From Mytilus galloprovincialis (Eukaryota > Mollusca > Bivalvia > Mytilida > Mytilidae): 64,000 bases of DNA. The stretch's first letter is position 1; the number at the start of each line of letters is the position of its first letter. Below the pieces are notes generated by a model, which was not told the origin of the DNA, did not search any database, and worked only from the letters and a program-made list of their open reading frames with translations. The DNA lies in assembly GCF_965363235.1 (NCBI RefSeq), contig NC_134846.1:32436218-32500217 (forward strand), read 5' to 3'. Shown here one piece after another: positions 11,847-24,103 of this stretch. The position numbers and the translations under genes are program-made.

Positions 11847-14508
11847 TAAAAATCCCCGATCGAACTCTTCTTCAAAACTGTTTAATTTTTCATAGCTGGT
11901 CTATAGTCATAAAGCAATCAAATGATTCTTTGGATTAACCACAAAGTATTTTCAACTTGTTCTTTGCTTGTACTTGTCAGACTAATTATCATCAACACTC
12001 ATTAATAGTTCAAGATGTAGAAACACATTTTTCTTCTGTGGTTTTTGAATATTAAAAAGTAACAAAAACAGTTGAAAAGAAAAAAAACATATAAAATAGT
12101 TTCTTTTATATAGTGCAACTAAAAGTTTTAACGTGGAAATTTTTGTTACGCATATTTGAAAAGAACGTATTAACATCTCATCTTGGTTTACCTAAAGAAA
12201 TTGACACATTTATTTTCATATTTATTTTGTCACGATGATTTCTTGTATTTTACAGTGTTTTAACCCGTCTTTGTATTTAATACGATGATTTACTTGTAAA
12301 TATAGTAATCAGAGGTACCAGGCTTATAATCGGATACAGTAGACATGCGTTTCGTCTTCATAAGACTCACAAGTAACGCTCAGATAAAAAATGCAATTGT
12401 TACGAATCTAAAATCCACGGTAAGGATGATGTACTATTATATAGTTTTATTTATTACTTATAATTTCATGGTGTTTACAAATGTTAAAAACAGTTCGAGG
12501 AATTTTGCGTTGTTAGTTTATGTTTTGAATTATGAGGTTGAATGTCGATTTGGTATCGTTCGCTTCTATTTGTACAATTCGAATAATGTTTATTTATACT
12601 CGAAATGAAACAGAATTTTGCTACTTCGACGAGATCAAATTGATTTCAATCCAACAATAGAAGATTGATTGATTTATTTTTGAATTGTTCTTGTACATTT
12701 GTATACATTACAACATCAGACTTGCAGTAGTTTGATAGTTACTTACCAGCTTTTGTTAACAGAAGTTTATCAGTTCCATAAATGTACACGAATAACACAA
12801 AAACTGACCAAATTTGCTTCATTCTTTTCAAGTGCAATTTTTCCTCGAGGAAGTATATACCTATTTTTAGTTTATTTATGGATCTTGTGGTCACATGTAT
12901 ATCATTCAATTCTATATACACCCTTAATTGTATGTTACAGTTCGTTAAATATATTTTAGTTATGCGGTCACATTTCGTTTAAATACCTGTAAATGTTAAA
13001 ATATAACTTCCTCACACACCTTTTTAAAAATCTGACAACTTTATTACCTGAGTGTACATATATACAATGCTCTTCTATATTTTTTTATGAGGATGATTAA
13101 AAATATAACTATATCAATATTTTTCATAAAATTCTTAATTTTCTTCGTACAATAACAACCGAGTGAAAGGTTACTGAAAATATTTCCTTGAATTATTTTT
13201 ATTAACGGCGTCTCAAAAGGTTATTCGGGAATTTTAAGTACATCTTTACAATGCACAATAAAACCTCATAAAAGTGTTAAATATCTATAACTTATAACGC
13301 GCATGCGATATGTCCTGACAGGTGTTCTTTGATGGATTTTCTTACTTTAATCTATATTAGTACAACAATGAATGAAAAATTATGTTTAAATTCGTTTCAT
13401 CATTAAACTAAATTAAACGTACTTTGTGAAGTATATTTTGACGACTTTCAATGGAAAAAACGGTGCACATTTTTATACAATATCTTTTTAGCTAAAATAT
13501 GTGTAAGAGTCCCTTGCAATTTTTAAAATTTGCTCTATTTGAAAGTAAAATAAAACCAGAAGCATTAATTCTTACAAATGACTTTGAAAATACAGCCTAT
13601 ATCTCAAATCACGCCTCTTCTTAGGATATATATAATATTCATTGATATTTTGTTATGTTTACGTACTGGTTCGAAAATATGATTTCTTTTGAATGCTACC
13701 AGAATAAAAACATAGGTTTGCTGTTAAAATTGAATTCAAAAGTTGTCCAAAAGTGATGGTAGGGGTAGTATATAATTTGAGCATAAGTTTAAACTCTAAC
13801 AATTCCGGGCATATAAATGTTTAAAATATGCAGCACAGCTCTATGGTTTAACCTTTGAATACAATAGTAGTGCATATCATCTTTCAATTCTAGATTATAA
13901 TATTTTTTCAAAACTACATAGTAAAAGTTGCACAGTGTTAAGCCTCAAAAGAAGTTCCTATGGGAAATTTCATTGTCTATATTAACAGAAACGCAACCTA
14001 TTGGATTAAAACTGCATATCAATAAAGAATGCATATTGACACATGGGAATCATCAACCAATATACATGTATCAGGTACAAGTTTCTGAGTATTCCTCTTC
14101 CTGTTGACTGACTACAGTTCATTATAGTTTAAAACAATATTTGTTCAGGTTAACACAGAACGATTTAATACAATTGAAATAAATATTAGGAATTCACAAA
14201 CAAGTTAAAAAAACTCTGTCTCCTATTACATAAAAAAAATACATTTATTGAACAATACATACATATAAATAGTGAAATGCTCTGTGATAAATAAATGAAT
14301 ATGGAAAGGGGGAAATATGATATATATATATAAAAACATGAATTATTGTAATGTATACAGTGTGAAGGGCTTGAAATATAAATGGTTGATGAAGATGATA
14401 GATTAATGTTCTTACACCTGACCTGCTATATAAGGAGATGCAAGCCACAACTGTATAGTATACGTATTTATAAAGGAAGAAAACAGAATATTGTTGTGCA
14501 CCAAAAAA
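11847..14508. other. No gene recognised
   Basis: AT-rich DNA containing one R1 fragment (listed separately). Short frames such as 12345-12608 and 12699-12959 are unsupported by composition or splice sites. Confidence 0.4.
12310..12395 (+). repeat. R1 family fragment
   Basis: Contains gaggtaccaggcttataat, gcgtttcgtcttcataagac and agtaacgctcag, aligning with R1 at 3480-3560. Confidence 0.7.
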
Positions 14509-14650
14509 CAGTGGCGGATCCAGCCATTTTAAAAAGGGGGGTTCCCAATCCAGAGTAAAGGGGGGTTCCAGCTATATGCTCCCATTCAAATGCATTGATC
14601 GGCCAAAAAAGGGGGTTCCAACCCCCGGAACCCCCCTGGATCTGCCACTG
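14509..14650. mobile_element. Small MITE with GTGGCGGATC ends (copy 1)
   Basis: Starts cagtggcggatcca and ends tggatctgccactg: 14-bp terminal inverted repeats around 142 bp rich in G and C runs, with core caaatgcattgatcg. Related copies lie near 37213, 45367 and 46417, some inverted. No coding capacity, so it is a non-autonomous DNA element. The minus frame 14468-14659 is an artefact of it. Confidence 0.8.
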
Positions 14651-15584
14651 AAAAAGCACTGAGTAAACGAAATATTTGGATTTTGTTTAAGAACAGGAAC
14701 AAATGATTAATATACAAATCTATTCTATTGTATTTCATATACTACCTTTTTTTCTGTAGATTTTAGTTTCTAGTGGGTATTCAATTTCTATAAATGCCTT
14801 GAATTACGTACAACGACGAGATAAAATATAAAATGCAATTATATATGCTTGTGTCTTTATTTAAGGATATACACAACATCATTCTCGTGAGTGTTTAAAA
14901 GAAACGAAACTGGAAAAGAATTGTTTTCTCAGATTATTGTCGATATACATGTATCTTTTTTTTCCTGTTCCTGTTTATTCTCTTGCCTTTGACCTTAATC
15001 TTTCATAGCTATTTAACAAGACGCCATGACCTCAGGGTATCAATAATAATAAATAAAAAGGACAACACATAATCTCCAACGCTAAGGACAATAGTTTTAT
15101 ATTTTATATTTTCAAAAATCGTACTGATATCAATCACTGAAGAGGAACAAACACCCAGAGAATCGTATGAACCAAGAACAGAAGAGTCGAGTGCGAGAAT
15201 CACACTCGTATAATGCCAGTTTTAAAACAAATAAAAAAACTTGCTAGTGGGTTGGGCCATTTACATATCATACATATTGCATATTTCATAGATCAACGAG
15301 TATATAATAGTTACCGTGAAACCGAAAAGTAACGATTTTAATAATCCGGCCTCGTCATTATATAGGAGCAGCTCTTTTTAATATAATAGGCACACCCCTG
15401 TTAATGAAGTTTGTTTATTGTTACCATGCATGATCGAGCGTAAAAGAGAGACAAACGCTGTCAAATGAATATTCAAAATAGTATTTAAAAAATCAAACTT
15501 ACAAACACAAAGCAAACAACGAAAACGACAATGGAGAAAAGACTACATAGAAAACTAACGATGAGCAAAACAAACCTAACTTAA
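14651..15584. other. No confirmed gene
   Basis: A 64-codon minus frame (15009-15203) has a hydrophobic core but no splice context. The plus strand over 15115-15211 is also open. Neither is called. Confidence 0.35.
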
Positions 15585-15930
15585 ACGTGGAGTGATATCA
15601 GGTGCTCTAGATCTGGAATTATAAACAGATCGTACTCCGTTAATGGATTTGTGCTCTTGGAAGTACAAAGCTGGTTATAAGTGTTGTTTGGTATGTTGAA
15701 TTCGAGTATTAGAGAAAAATATGGTAACGACAAAATATTAAATGTATATCGGTCGTCATCTCTGAAACAGATATTCCATAACAATCGATCACCTTGTAAT
15801 GACATCCGTATCATTTTCGAATGGACGATTTCAACTTCACCGCTTTGGAGCCTTAGTTAAAATAGCTTCTTTATAATCAACCCTTTATCAAGGAAATCCT
15901 GATAGGATTTGCAAGCTCTTGAATGTCACA
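15585..15930 (+). repeat. R2 family copy (5' portion)
   Basis: Carries gtgatatcaggtgctctaga, gtactccgttaatggatttg, tcggtcgtcatctctgaaac and gatttcaacttcacc, then the aaatcctgatagga block. This adds the upstream part of R2 missing at 4715. Confidence 0.65.
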
Positions 15931-15954
15931 CCGGATATATACAATGTATGTCTG

Positions 15955-16095
15955 GTCTCTAATAGACGTCCGTCATTCAAATTGACGTCCAAATCAGACG
16001 TCACAATTAAAATAACGTCCCGAATCGACGGCCGATATTATTTCCCTCTAATGGACGTCTTCTTTGTAGTTTTCAAAACGACGTCTACATTTGTG
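15955..16095. promoter_or_regulatory. Cluster of GACGTC palindromes
   Basis: GACGTC occurs at 15965, 15984, 15998, 16054 and 16080, plus AACGTC at 16014, all within 121 bp. GACGTC is the core of CRE/ATF-type sites, but the full TGACGTCA is not present. It may simply be a decayed repeat, so a regulatory role is conjecture. Confidence 0.25.
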
Positions 16096-16125
16096 AGTTG
16101 TGGTAATTTTTTTTCTGATATTGTA

Positions 16126-16330
16126 TGCAATAGGTCAACCATATTTGGTGTATGGAAATATTTTATGATGTACATGTCAGTCTTCCAGGTTTATTTGACC
16201 TTGACCTCATTTTCAAGGTACATTGCTCAGTGTTGAGTTTTTTCGTGTTTTGGTCAGTTTTTTCTTTAACTATGAGCAATAGGTCACCTATATTTTGGAA
16301 GTATTACTAGATTTGTATGTCTTTACACAG
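16126..16330 (+). repeat. Bivalve-wide interspersed repeat, about 1.4 units
   Basis: Contains caataggtcaaccatatttg, ggtttatttgaccttgacct and cattgctcagtgttgag. The opening recurs at about 16275 (caataggtcacctatatt), giving a period near 150 bp. I recognise it as a common bivalve repeat. Confidence 0.65.
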
Positions 16331-16664
16331 TTTAAGTAGAAATCAGGTTTATAGTACAGTTCCAAACTAAATATTTATATTTCTAAGAGTCAAAATATAG
16401 CATGTTTAAAAAATGTTTAAAGTAGATTGTCTTTTCTCACTATTGTTGGTTTCTTACTAAAGGTAGGAAACATTTAAAAAAAAAACTGGTGTTTTATCAA
16501 TTTAATCGTCAAAACGAAACACACTATTTTAAAGTAATTAACTTGATATTATTCATTCGGAGGCCATCATATGAAATGGATGATATATCATTTTTATTCA
16601 TATATTTGATGCAAGGTATATGTTAACTATCATGTAAGTATTCTTTATCTAAAGACAATGTATT

Positions 16665-17200
16665 TCATTTCTTGTTTTGCAGTTCGTCAGTGTGGAGAGA
16701 TGTTGATTCATATGCATGGTTATCAGATTCGGAACGTTTAGTAAGCGATTGGTATTGCGCAGAGGCATGCTATGTAGACTCGTATGTATGTTCATCCAAT
16801 TCCCGTTGGTTTGTTAATGATTGGTATTCATTGTCGTGAGCACATCCTGATTCATAAATATGTTCCTCTGAGTTTCGAATGGTTGCCAATGATTCGTACT
16901 TATTACAGTTGTTTTCCTCCTTTTAGCGGAAGCTTTATTGCCTTGCAAATCGCATTGCGTTGTTATCCTTCTTGTTATCATTTATCTTGAAGGTATCAGT
17001 ATCTTTCATTTGATTGTAGTTTATTGTAGTATAGTCCTTCGAATCAGTCATATCGTTTGCAGTTTCGTCTTGCCAAGTAGCAATATGTTGTGATGGCTTC
17101 GCGGTCTTTCTTCTGTTGCAAACAACTGTGATGACTCCTAAAGCGGTCAGACGAATTACCAATACAGATACAATGATAATTGTATACATTGGATTACTAG
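16665..17200 (-). pseudogene. Receptor TM + multi-tyrosine cytoplasmic tail exon, broken by three stops
   Basis: After acceptor ttaattacag the minus strand, entered in phase 1, reads a TM segment (YTIIIVSVLVIRL...VITVV) and the basic stop-transfer CNRRK. A tail follows with YTTI and YNQM (a YxxM PI3K-type motif). An in-frame TAA comes at 16937-16935. The same frame continues through TAA 16925-16923 and TAG 16772-16770 to TGA 16667-16665. It encodes YESL, IYESG, EYQSLT, TYEST, QYQSLT and AYESTS. No frameshift is needed to join these. Repeated YxxL-type motifs are what one expects of a signalling receptor tail, so the simplest reading is an intact ancestral tail inactivated by nonsense mutations. 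A short receptor ending at the first stop is possible. Its ectodomain would lie at higher coordinates, and the 42-nt exons at 23.4-33.9 kb are candidates. Confidence 0.6.
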
Positions 17201-17209
17201 CTGTAATTA

Positions 17210-17985
17210 ACTAAATATATCATTAGAAAACAAGAAAACAAAATGAAATTTTATTTGTTAAAAATTCGGCAATCTCAACCTCAGTAGGGGATTTCTTTGA
17301 ACGTGTTGCTGTGCTTCTTTTGTACAAAAAATGCAAAAAAAAAAAAATAACTACGGCATGTGGACAATTGATCAATCCATTGTAAACCCGTCATTTGTAT
17401 TTAGTAAATTGGAGAAAAATTATAACAAATATTACAATATTAAGGCTTACCCAGGTCCTGATACTGGAGAAAATCAAACACAAAAATGATAGTTCGATGA
17501 ATCGTCTGCAATAGTTTAAAAAGTACAACATAAATACCGAGCTCAAAGATAAATTCAAAAAAGAGAAAGTCAATAAAAACTCACAACATCAAACGATATC
17601 AACCAACGAAACGAGTATAGACGAAGTGCATATGCAGCTATCGAAATTATGACACCGAAAATTGATGTAATATACCAAGTGGACATTAAAACTGAAGACA
17701 ATACTCTAAAAGACAAAGAAAATATTAACAAGTTCTCAAAACATAAAATAAAAACTGAGCAATACTTAACCGAACAAAAAATGAGAGTGCTCTGAGGTGA
17801 AATCCCTAACATTACTTTGAACATCATTTTAATTCTCGTAACTATTTAGTACAGACTTTGAAGAATTTAAATCAATATTTAGTTGTTCGTGCACATTGTT
17901 AGTATGTTTTTTGTTATGTTAATATCAGAAAAGACTCAAACAGGTCAGCGTGGTGGTGAAGACAAGTTGAACATATACCTGGTCA
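17210..17985. other. No confirmed gene
   Basis: Contains an A-run and a block around 17470-17600 that looks like a mussel repeat. A Ser/Thr/Lys-rich minus frame near 17260-17330 could be a stalk exon of the pseudogene above but lacks a donor. The minus frame 17570-17827 lies over that block. Confidence 0.35.
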
Positions 17986-17989
17986 CCTG

Positions 17990-18560
17990 TTACTCATTTT
18001 GGTATGGTCAACCAACTCGAGATGACGCACGTTACACTTTGAAAGAGATGTCTTACTGTTATCACTTTATACCTTGGTTCAATATATTCTTGAAAGCAGC
18101 AACCTTTTGTCAAGAACATAATAAAAACAAAACTTAGCTTTAGAATATAACATCAATTGAGAGATGCATATTCCAGTTACTGCAGCTTGCATATTGCTGT
18201 ATAGAAATGGTAAGTTCACAATTGGAATATTGAAATCATCTATATTGCCGGATAATTGTGATTCTGCAATTATCACTTTTATCGTAAATTTTTGTTCTCA
18301 AACGACCCTTTCTTTCTGGATGTAAGTCAAAATATTAGGTAGACTTAACTGTATCTGTTAAATCCTTTATGTCTAGTTCGATGGGATAGAATCGTTTAAA
18401 AAATCAATAGACTTTGAAATATTAAGTTACAGGACATCATTTATACATCAAGGTATAGCGAAACGTGAAGTTAATTAAAATGCAAGCTTTTTGTAGATCT
18501 TCCCAACAAGTTCCTTTATGAAGTCTGTCTTTTATTAACTAACGAAAAAAACCAAGGTTG
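17990..18560 (+). repeat. R2 family copy
   Basis: Contains ggtcaaccaactcgagatga, agatgcatattccagttact and aattggaatattgaaatcat. Diverged relative to 4715 but collinear, and extends into its downstream part (aagttaattaaaatgcaagc). Confidence 0.65.
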
Positions 18561-18779
18561 GTTTCAAGGGAAATGCCACTTGTTTGTTGATAAACACGTC
18601 ATAATGTATAGCTTACGTTACGAATGAGATGCTAATCTTAAATCTTATATACAAAAGAGGGAGAAAATGTTCCCTACCATATTCACCAAGAATTTGTAAA
18701 ATTTACATAAACAAAACAAAAAAAAAACACTTTTTTATAATCCCTGGTAAGCATCACTGTTAAATCAATACGTCTTTAT

Positions 18780-19345
18780 AGTACAAATGTGTACCATTAT
18801 GATATAGATATATATGAGTCAGTATAGCATAGTGAGGTGATGAGATAGTATAAAATTGTGGCTCCATGTTATATCAAAAAGCCTTTGTAGTATACAACTA
18901 TATCATTGTAAAATAGTAATGTGACAGAATGGTATGAAAAAGTTGCCCCACGTTCTATCGAGATGATTGTATAGTATACAAACTATCGTAATAAGTTCTT
19001 AACATAACATAATAGTATAGTGAGGTGACAAAATAGTATAGGAAAGTTGCTTAAATGTACATTAAGAGGTATTTTAAGTATAAAATGTAGCTTTATGATA
19101 TCACATAAAAGAATAGTTAAATGTCAAATCAATATAAAATGGCAGCTCTATGTTATATCAAGATGTCTTATCAAAATATCTTCATGATAAAGTAGAGTTA
19201 CAGAATAATATGAAAAGTCAACTCCATGTTATATCAAAACGTGTTATTGTACATCAATTTAACTTTAGTTAGTGATATGGAAAATTGACAGAGTAGTATA
19301 GTCAAATGTCGTTATAGTATAGAAAATTTTCTTATGTTATATCTC
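18780..19345. repeat. Degenerate tandem repeat (atgttatatca units)
   Basis: The phrase ctccatgttatatcaaaa or a variant recurs about six times (near 18866, 18948, 19090, 19147, 19227, 19332), interleaved with gacagaatagtata. Spacing is irregular (57-142 bp), so it is an old, decayed array. Confidence 0.6.
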
Positions 19346-20607
19346 AATACTTTATTGTAGGATTATCATCATCATTATGCAGCCAAAGTGTTTCTTATCC
19401 GACGGTTAATTGTCTCACGTTATTTCTTTTATGTAGTATATAACGGCATAAGTGCTTTGTCTGTATGTCTCAATTTTTAAGTTTTCATAGAGATTTCCAA
19501 TAAAATGACTTTACTCGACATAATCGACCTAACTCAACGTATTTCGTCCTACTGCATTGAAGCATGACGGAGTGGAGCATACACTGCATGCATGTTTTGC
19601 TCTTTGAACACGCATGGTTTGCTGGAATATACCGTCAGTAAAAATCAACCCCAACTAATTTTTTTACTCTTTAAACATTTTGTCATTAAACTTTGAATGA
19701 TTTTATTGACACAAATAATATAATGGAACAAGTAAGTTAGCAACTTGTAATCAAACACACCCATCATTTCTTGTCATTTTACTTTACCCATATTTTAGTT
19801 CTTCTCAAATTATGAATTTTAAAAACTACCAAGACGAAAGTTAGCATGCAAATATTAAAATAACGAATTCCGAAGCAAGAAGGTTGCCTTTTTATTGTTT
19901 TAAAAAGATTTAACGTTTAAAGTAGATTCCAACACACCCGAATGTAAAAGGTGTACTCGACTTTTAAAACAAAATAATATTTTTCTATAATTTAATTGAA
20001 GATAATTTGATGTGGGCAGAAATTCATATTTTTCAAAAGTACTTTTTCGTCTTTACCTATACCAAATTATGAGGCGAGGTTTTTGTTTAAGTATACCTAA
20101 ACTTGCATCCGAGGATACAGGGGTAGAGGGCGTACTCCCCCTTTTCGATCGCTAAATAAGTTTTAAAATCCATATCATTTTTAGCGTATAATTGTCCAAA
20201 TTGTTTTTTGCATCAGAAAACTACACCCTCTTTCAAATATCTTGGATCCGGTCATGATCACAAATTGTATTGCACGAAAAAAAAACTTAAATGATTGTCG
20301 TTTGACTTTGATAAATACTTTTTAAAAACAACAATGTCTGAACATTAGGCATCTCACATGTGATTTAAAAGTTTAAGACTACATACTGAATTGGATTTTC
20401 CCCCGTCATTTAGTAGCTCACTGAACACAGACATGTGATACTGACGTGTAATCTAATGGACACATGGGCACTACATAAAATCTGCTAAACAGTTATGAAC
20501 ACTAATGGTCCTACAGATACTCTGTACTTTTGACATGACAAAAGGTCTCGCTTTTCTAGACTGTCTATGAATGTTTTATTCTTAATTTGTGATGTACAAA
20601 AAAACAA
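19346..20607. other. No feature recognised
   Basis: No supported coding segment. Short frames only. Confidence 0.4.
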
Positions 20608-20905
20608 GGTGTAGTATGATCGCCAATGAGACAACTCTTCACAAGAGACCAAATGACACAGAAATTTTAACAACTATAGTCCAACGAAGGGCTTTCAACA
20701 ATGAGAAAAGTCTATACAGCATAGTCAGCTATAAGAGGCCACAAAATGACAAATGTAAAACAACTAAAACTAACAGCCAAATTAATGTTAAAAAAAATCA
20801 ACGAAAACACAACAACAAACGATAAGCACTGAATTAAAGGTTCCTGACTTGGGACAGTTACATCCGTACTAGGACAATGGTGTAATAGTACGACATAGTT
20901 GATCA
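20608..20905 (+). repeat. R3 family copy, near full length
   Basis: Contains tagtatgatcgccaatgaga, acaagagaccaaatgacaca, gtcagctataagaggcc and ttcctgacttgggacag, ending at tgtaatagtacgacatag. The frames 20589-20825 (+) and 20712-20906 (-) belong to it. Confidence 0.8.
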
Positions 20906-23217
20906 ATATTATAAACGGGATAATTATTCTTTATTTATTAGTTGTAGTTGTTTTTAAAATAGTGTTCAGCAGCTGTTGATACTATCATTTCGGTATATGA
21001 GCTTATTTGAAAATACTAGAAATGGCTAGCTGTTTTTATGCTTCGTTTCAGTCTTACGAGTCAATCCCTTTCTATCTGTTTTAATTGTGACATGATCATT
21101 TGGTAAACGATTTCCATTGGCTTTAACTTGGATATTTATAAAAACTATGTATCATAGAGATGCATGCGTAAAATAAGTTCTCGACATAATCTGGCTAAAA
21201 TATCAGATACGAATTAAGCCTCACGTTATACTTATGACGAAGAAGCCTACAGCTATATATAATACATGTACTTACGACGAAGATTAAGCCTCAAGCTATA
21301 TTACTTATGATGATGATGATACTGATGTATGTCTTATATCCAGCGACAGATATTACATATATATTGAGGATGATGAAAATTAATTATAATGATAAATATA
21401 TAAACCTTTTGAAACATGCCCGACAATTAAGAGTCGCATTTTCATATGCTAGGTAACAAGAGAGCGTAACCACTATAAAGACACACTAGTCTTTTCACGA
21501 GTAAACCAATACCTGCTCTTGTTCGTGAATGAATCATGCTTGGTGGAGATGCCGAAAAATAGTCTTAAAGTCATTCGACCAGGGGGTCCAACAAAATAAT
21601 TGAATTTGTATTCGAGGCTAGCCTGCTACCAGTCAATCCCATATATACAAGTATATAATTATGAATATAAAATGTATTTTTTTTCAGTCGTGTAACACCT
21701 TCACTGGTGATCCTGTCATTGGATTTGTCGCATAGTTGTCACTTTTATATATATATATATCTCCAAAGCGGGACAAAAATTGAAACTTAAAATTTTCGCT
21801 AACTCAATCAATATATGCGATAGCTTTAAAATCTACTTCTAATCGGATGAATACGAGTAAAAAGAAAATTCCCGTAAAGACTGAAGTGACATTATAGTTG
21901 TCTCAAAAATGTAACAACTATGTAAATAGACATTCTCATCCACTTTTAATCAGAAATACTTGGCCTGGGTACAGGATATTTTTAGCCAATTACTATGTAC
22001 TATGATAAGTTGATAGTTTACTATCCACAGTGGTCAATGCAGATTATTAGTCATCACTTGCTAATCAAGTACAACTTCCAAATTACAATCTATATAACGA
22101 ATTGGTGTACACATTTAGTTACACACATTATTATCAACTACAATTTTCTTTTTTTAATGTTCGTTGACTTTCATTTGAAAGAAAAGTATATGTCAACTAT
22201 TAAAATTAAAAGAAGTACATGACCTGTATTAATGTTGGCTTTTTTTAAATATTCACTTCCCGTTGACGTACGTTTTCCCTGTTGATTTCTTTTTAGAAGA
22301 TTGTAAATTGAGGAGATTAAGTGCAGAAGAAGAGAACGTTTAAAATGATACTTAATAAAGTATGATGCAATCCCAGTTATCAAATTTAACAGAGACACGT
22401 TCTGATTAACATTTTGAGTTCATTTTTTTCTGAAATTACGACAAAATCTATATAAATTAATACCCACGGAAATTAAATATTATAAAACATTAAGAAGAAT
22501 CTATCTGATAACGACAAACAAAATCAATTCAAATATCAAATAATAAAAGGTTCATTAAATTTTGCAAAGATAAGTATATCTGAAAATCAAAGTCATTGTC
22601 AAAACCATGAAAGACAACTCAAATGAATCGTATGATAGGTAAAGATACGTATATATACGTGGCGGGAATCTCAATAATCACGTGATATATAAAAATCATG
22701 ATTTCTTTCGTTTTTCATCATCTTAGAAATATTTGATATTGATAAAATTTATTATGAATGGATTTCATAATTTAGGAATGCTTAGTTAAAACTTGAGGAA
22801 CGCATTTAACAAAATTAATTGGTTAGCAATAACCGGTCCCGTTACGTGCGTACGTCGAGTTAGGTACGTATGTCATTTTATTGGAAATCTCTATTGGTCC
22901 TTGGTGTAGTAATGTCATTTTATATTTTAATGAAATTTGATTGCTTTTTTATATCGTTTTGGAGTTTCTATAGTTGATATAATATAAAGCATTATTACAT
23001 TGGTTGCAATGAATTAGATTGAATTCCCAGTGAAATAAAACAGATAATTTCACATTTCCCTCCTCTTACGTCATACAACAATAGGCGAACAATAGGCGTT
23101 GTCAAGACGTCGATAATGTCGTTTCAAAACAAATTGTGAATGCGTAGAAAAAGATATAGTTCCTTACATTTTCTACTTTAATTTCATAAAAATAGCCATT
23201 TGCAAATGTTATAAAAA
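20906..23217. other. No gene recognised
   Basis: AT-rich DNA. A small local duplication (acgaagaagcctacagc / acgaagattaagcctca, near 21238-21295) and a gatgatgat run near 21308 are the only structure seen. It would be an intron of the minus-strand receptor gene if the 42-nt exons and the 17-kb tail belong together. Confidence 0.4.
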
Positions 23218-23382
23218 GAATAACTAAATAAATCAAAGAATTCAAATATCGAAAAATATTCAAATTCGTGACCGAACAATACGAACAATTAACTCATGCG
23301 CTGTGCATATTCGTGAATTAATGAGTTGTTCGGTCACTCGTTGAATATTTTTCTCTATTTGAATTCTTCGATTAGTTATTCT
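23218..23382. repeat. Hairpin MITE-like element
   Basis: The left arm agaataactaaataaatc...gtgaccgaacaa is mirrored by ttgttcggtcac...attagttattct on the right, so roughly 60-bp arms nearly meet at the centre. No coding capacity. Confidence 0.7.
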
Positions 23383-23418
23383 ATAATTATATATATGATA
23401 CGAAAAACAAGTTCTTAT

Positions 23419-23460
23419 CCGAATTAAGAATGTGCTTGGAAATAACAGTCGATGTTTCAG
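23419..23460 (-). pseudogene. 42-nt stalk exon copy A, donor destroyed
   Basis: Acceptor cttcag (minus), 42 nt read in phase 1-1 as ETSTVISKHILNS, then ATAAGAAC where copies B and C have the donor GTAAGAAC. The GT-to-AT change should prevent use of this exon. Confidence 0.4.
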
Positions 23461-24103
23461 CTGAAGTCAGAATTTTCAATTTAGAAACACATTTGTAAAG
23501 ATGATATCGATGTACAATCAAATAACAATCTCATTCAAGAGCTCTATACATCAAGAGACATATTAAAGTTTATATAATGCATGTGTACCCACAAACATTA
23601 CCAGACATATGAAAGGAGAATACTTCTTAAACTAAGGTTTAGGCATGAAGAAATATAAATAAAACTCAGATGAATATGAAAAAAATATAAACAACATTTG
23701 GTGTTCTGCTTTTTGTAGTTTGTGAGCGTTTTGTAAAACATCCATGGTACCATTGTTTTTGCATCATATGCGGATTTTTTTATTAATGAATGTCACGACA
23801 ATAATGCTTGATTTCAAAGTATTTGAAAGTTGCAAAACCAAAAAAACAAACATTGAAGAACCTATAAAACCAAAATTTAAAGCCAAACCTAAGCAAGTTA
23901 TGGAGTTTTGTACGAGTTGTTTGTGAACTGCTCAATTAAAAATTGTTTCATTTGAAACAAATTATATATGGTCATGACATATCCAAAGTACTTTAATTTT
24001 CCGGTAAGAGTCCCGGATTCATGTAGCCTACAAAAAAGGTATCGAATATTTCTAGTGATAACGTATGAATGAAAGTAAAAGGATTATAAGATAATGGAAA
24101 TAG

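Noticed and set aside
17255..17335. Ser/Thr-rich minus-strand stalk-like segment upstream of the 17-kb TM exon
   Set aside because: Acceptor with a strong T-tract is plausible, but no donor in the required phase exists.
17570..17827. 85-codon hydrophobic minus frame and an 80-codon plus frame over the same bases
   Set aside because: Overlies a repeat-like block, with no splice borders for either strand.
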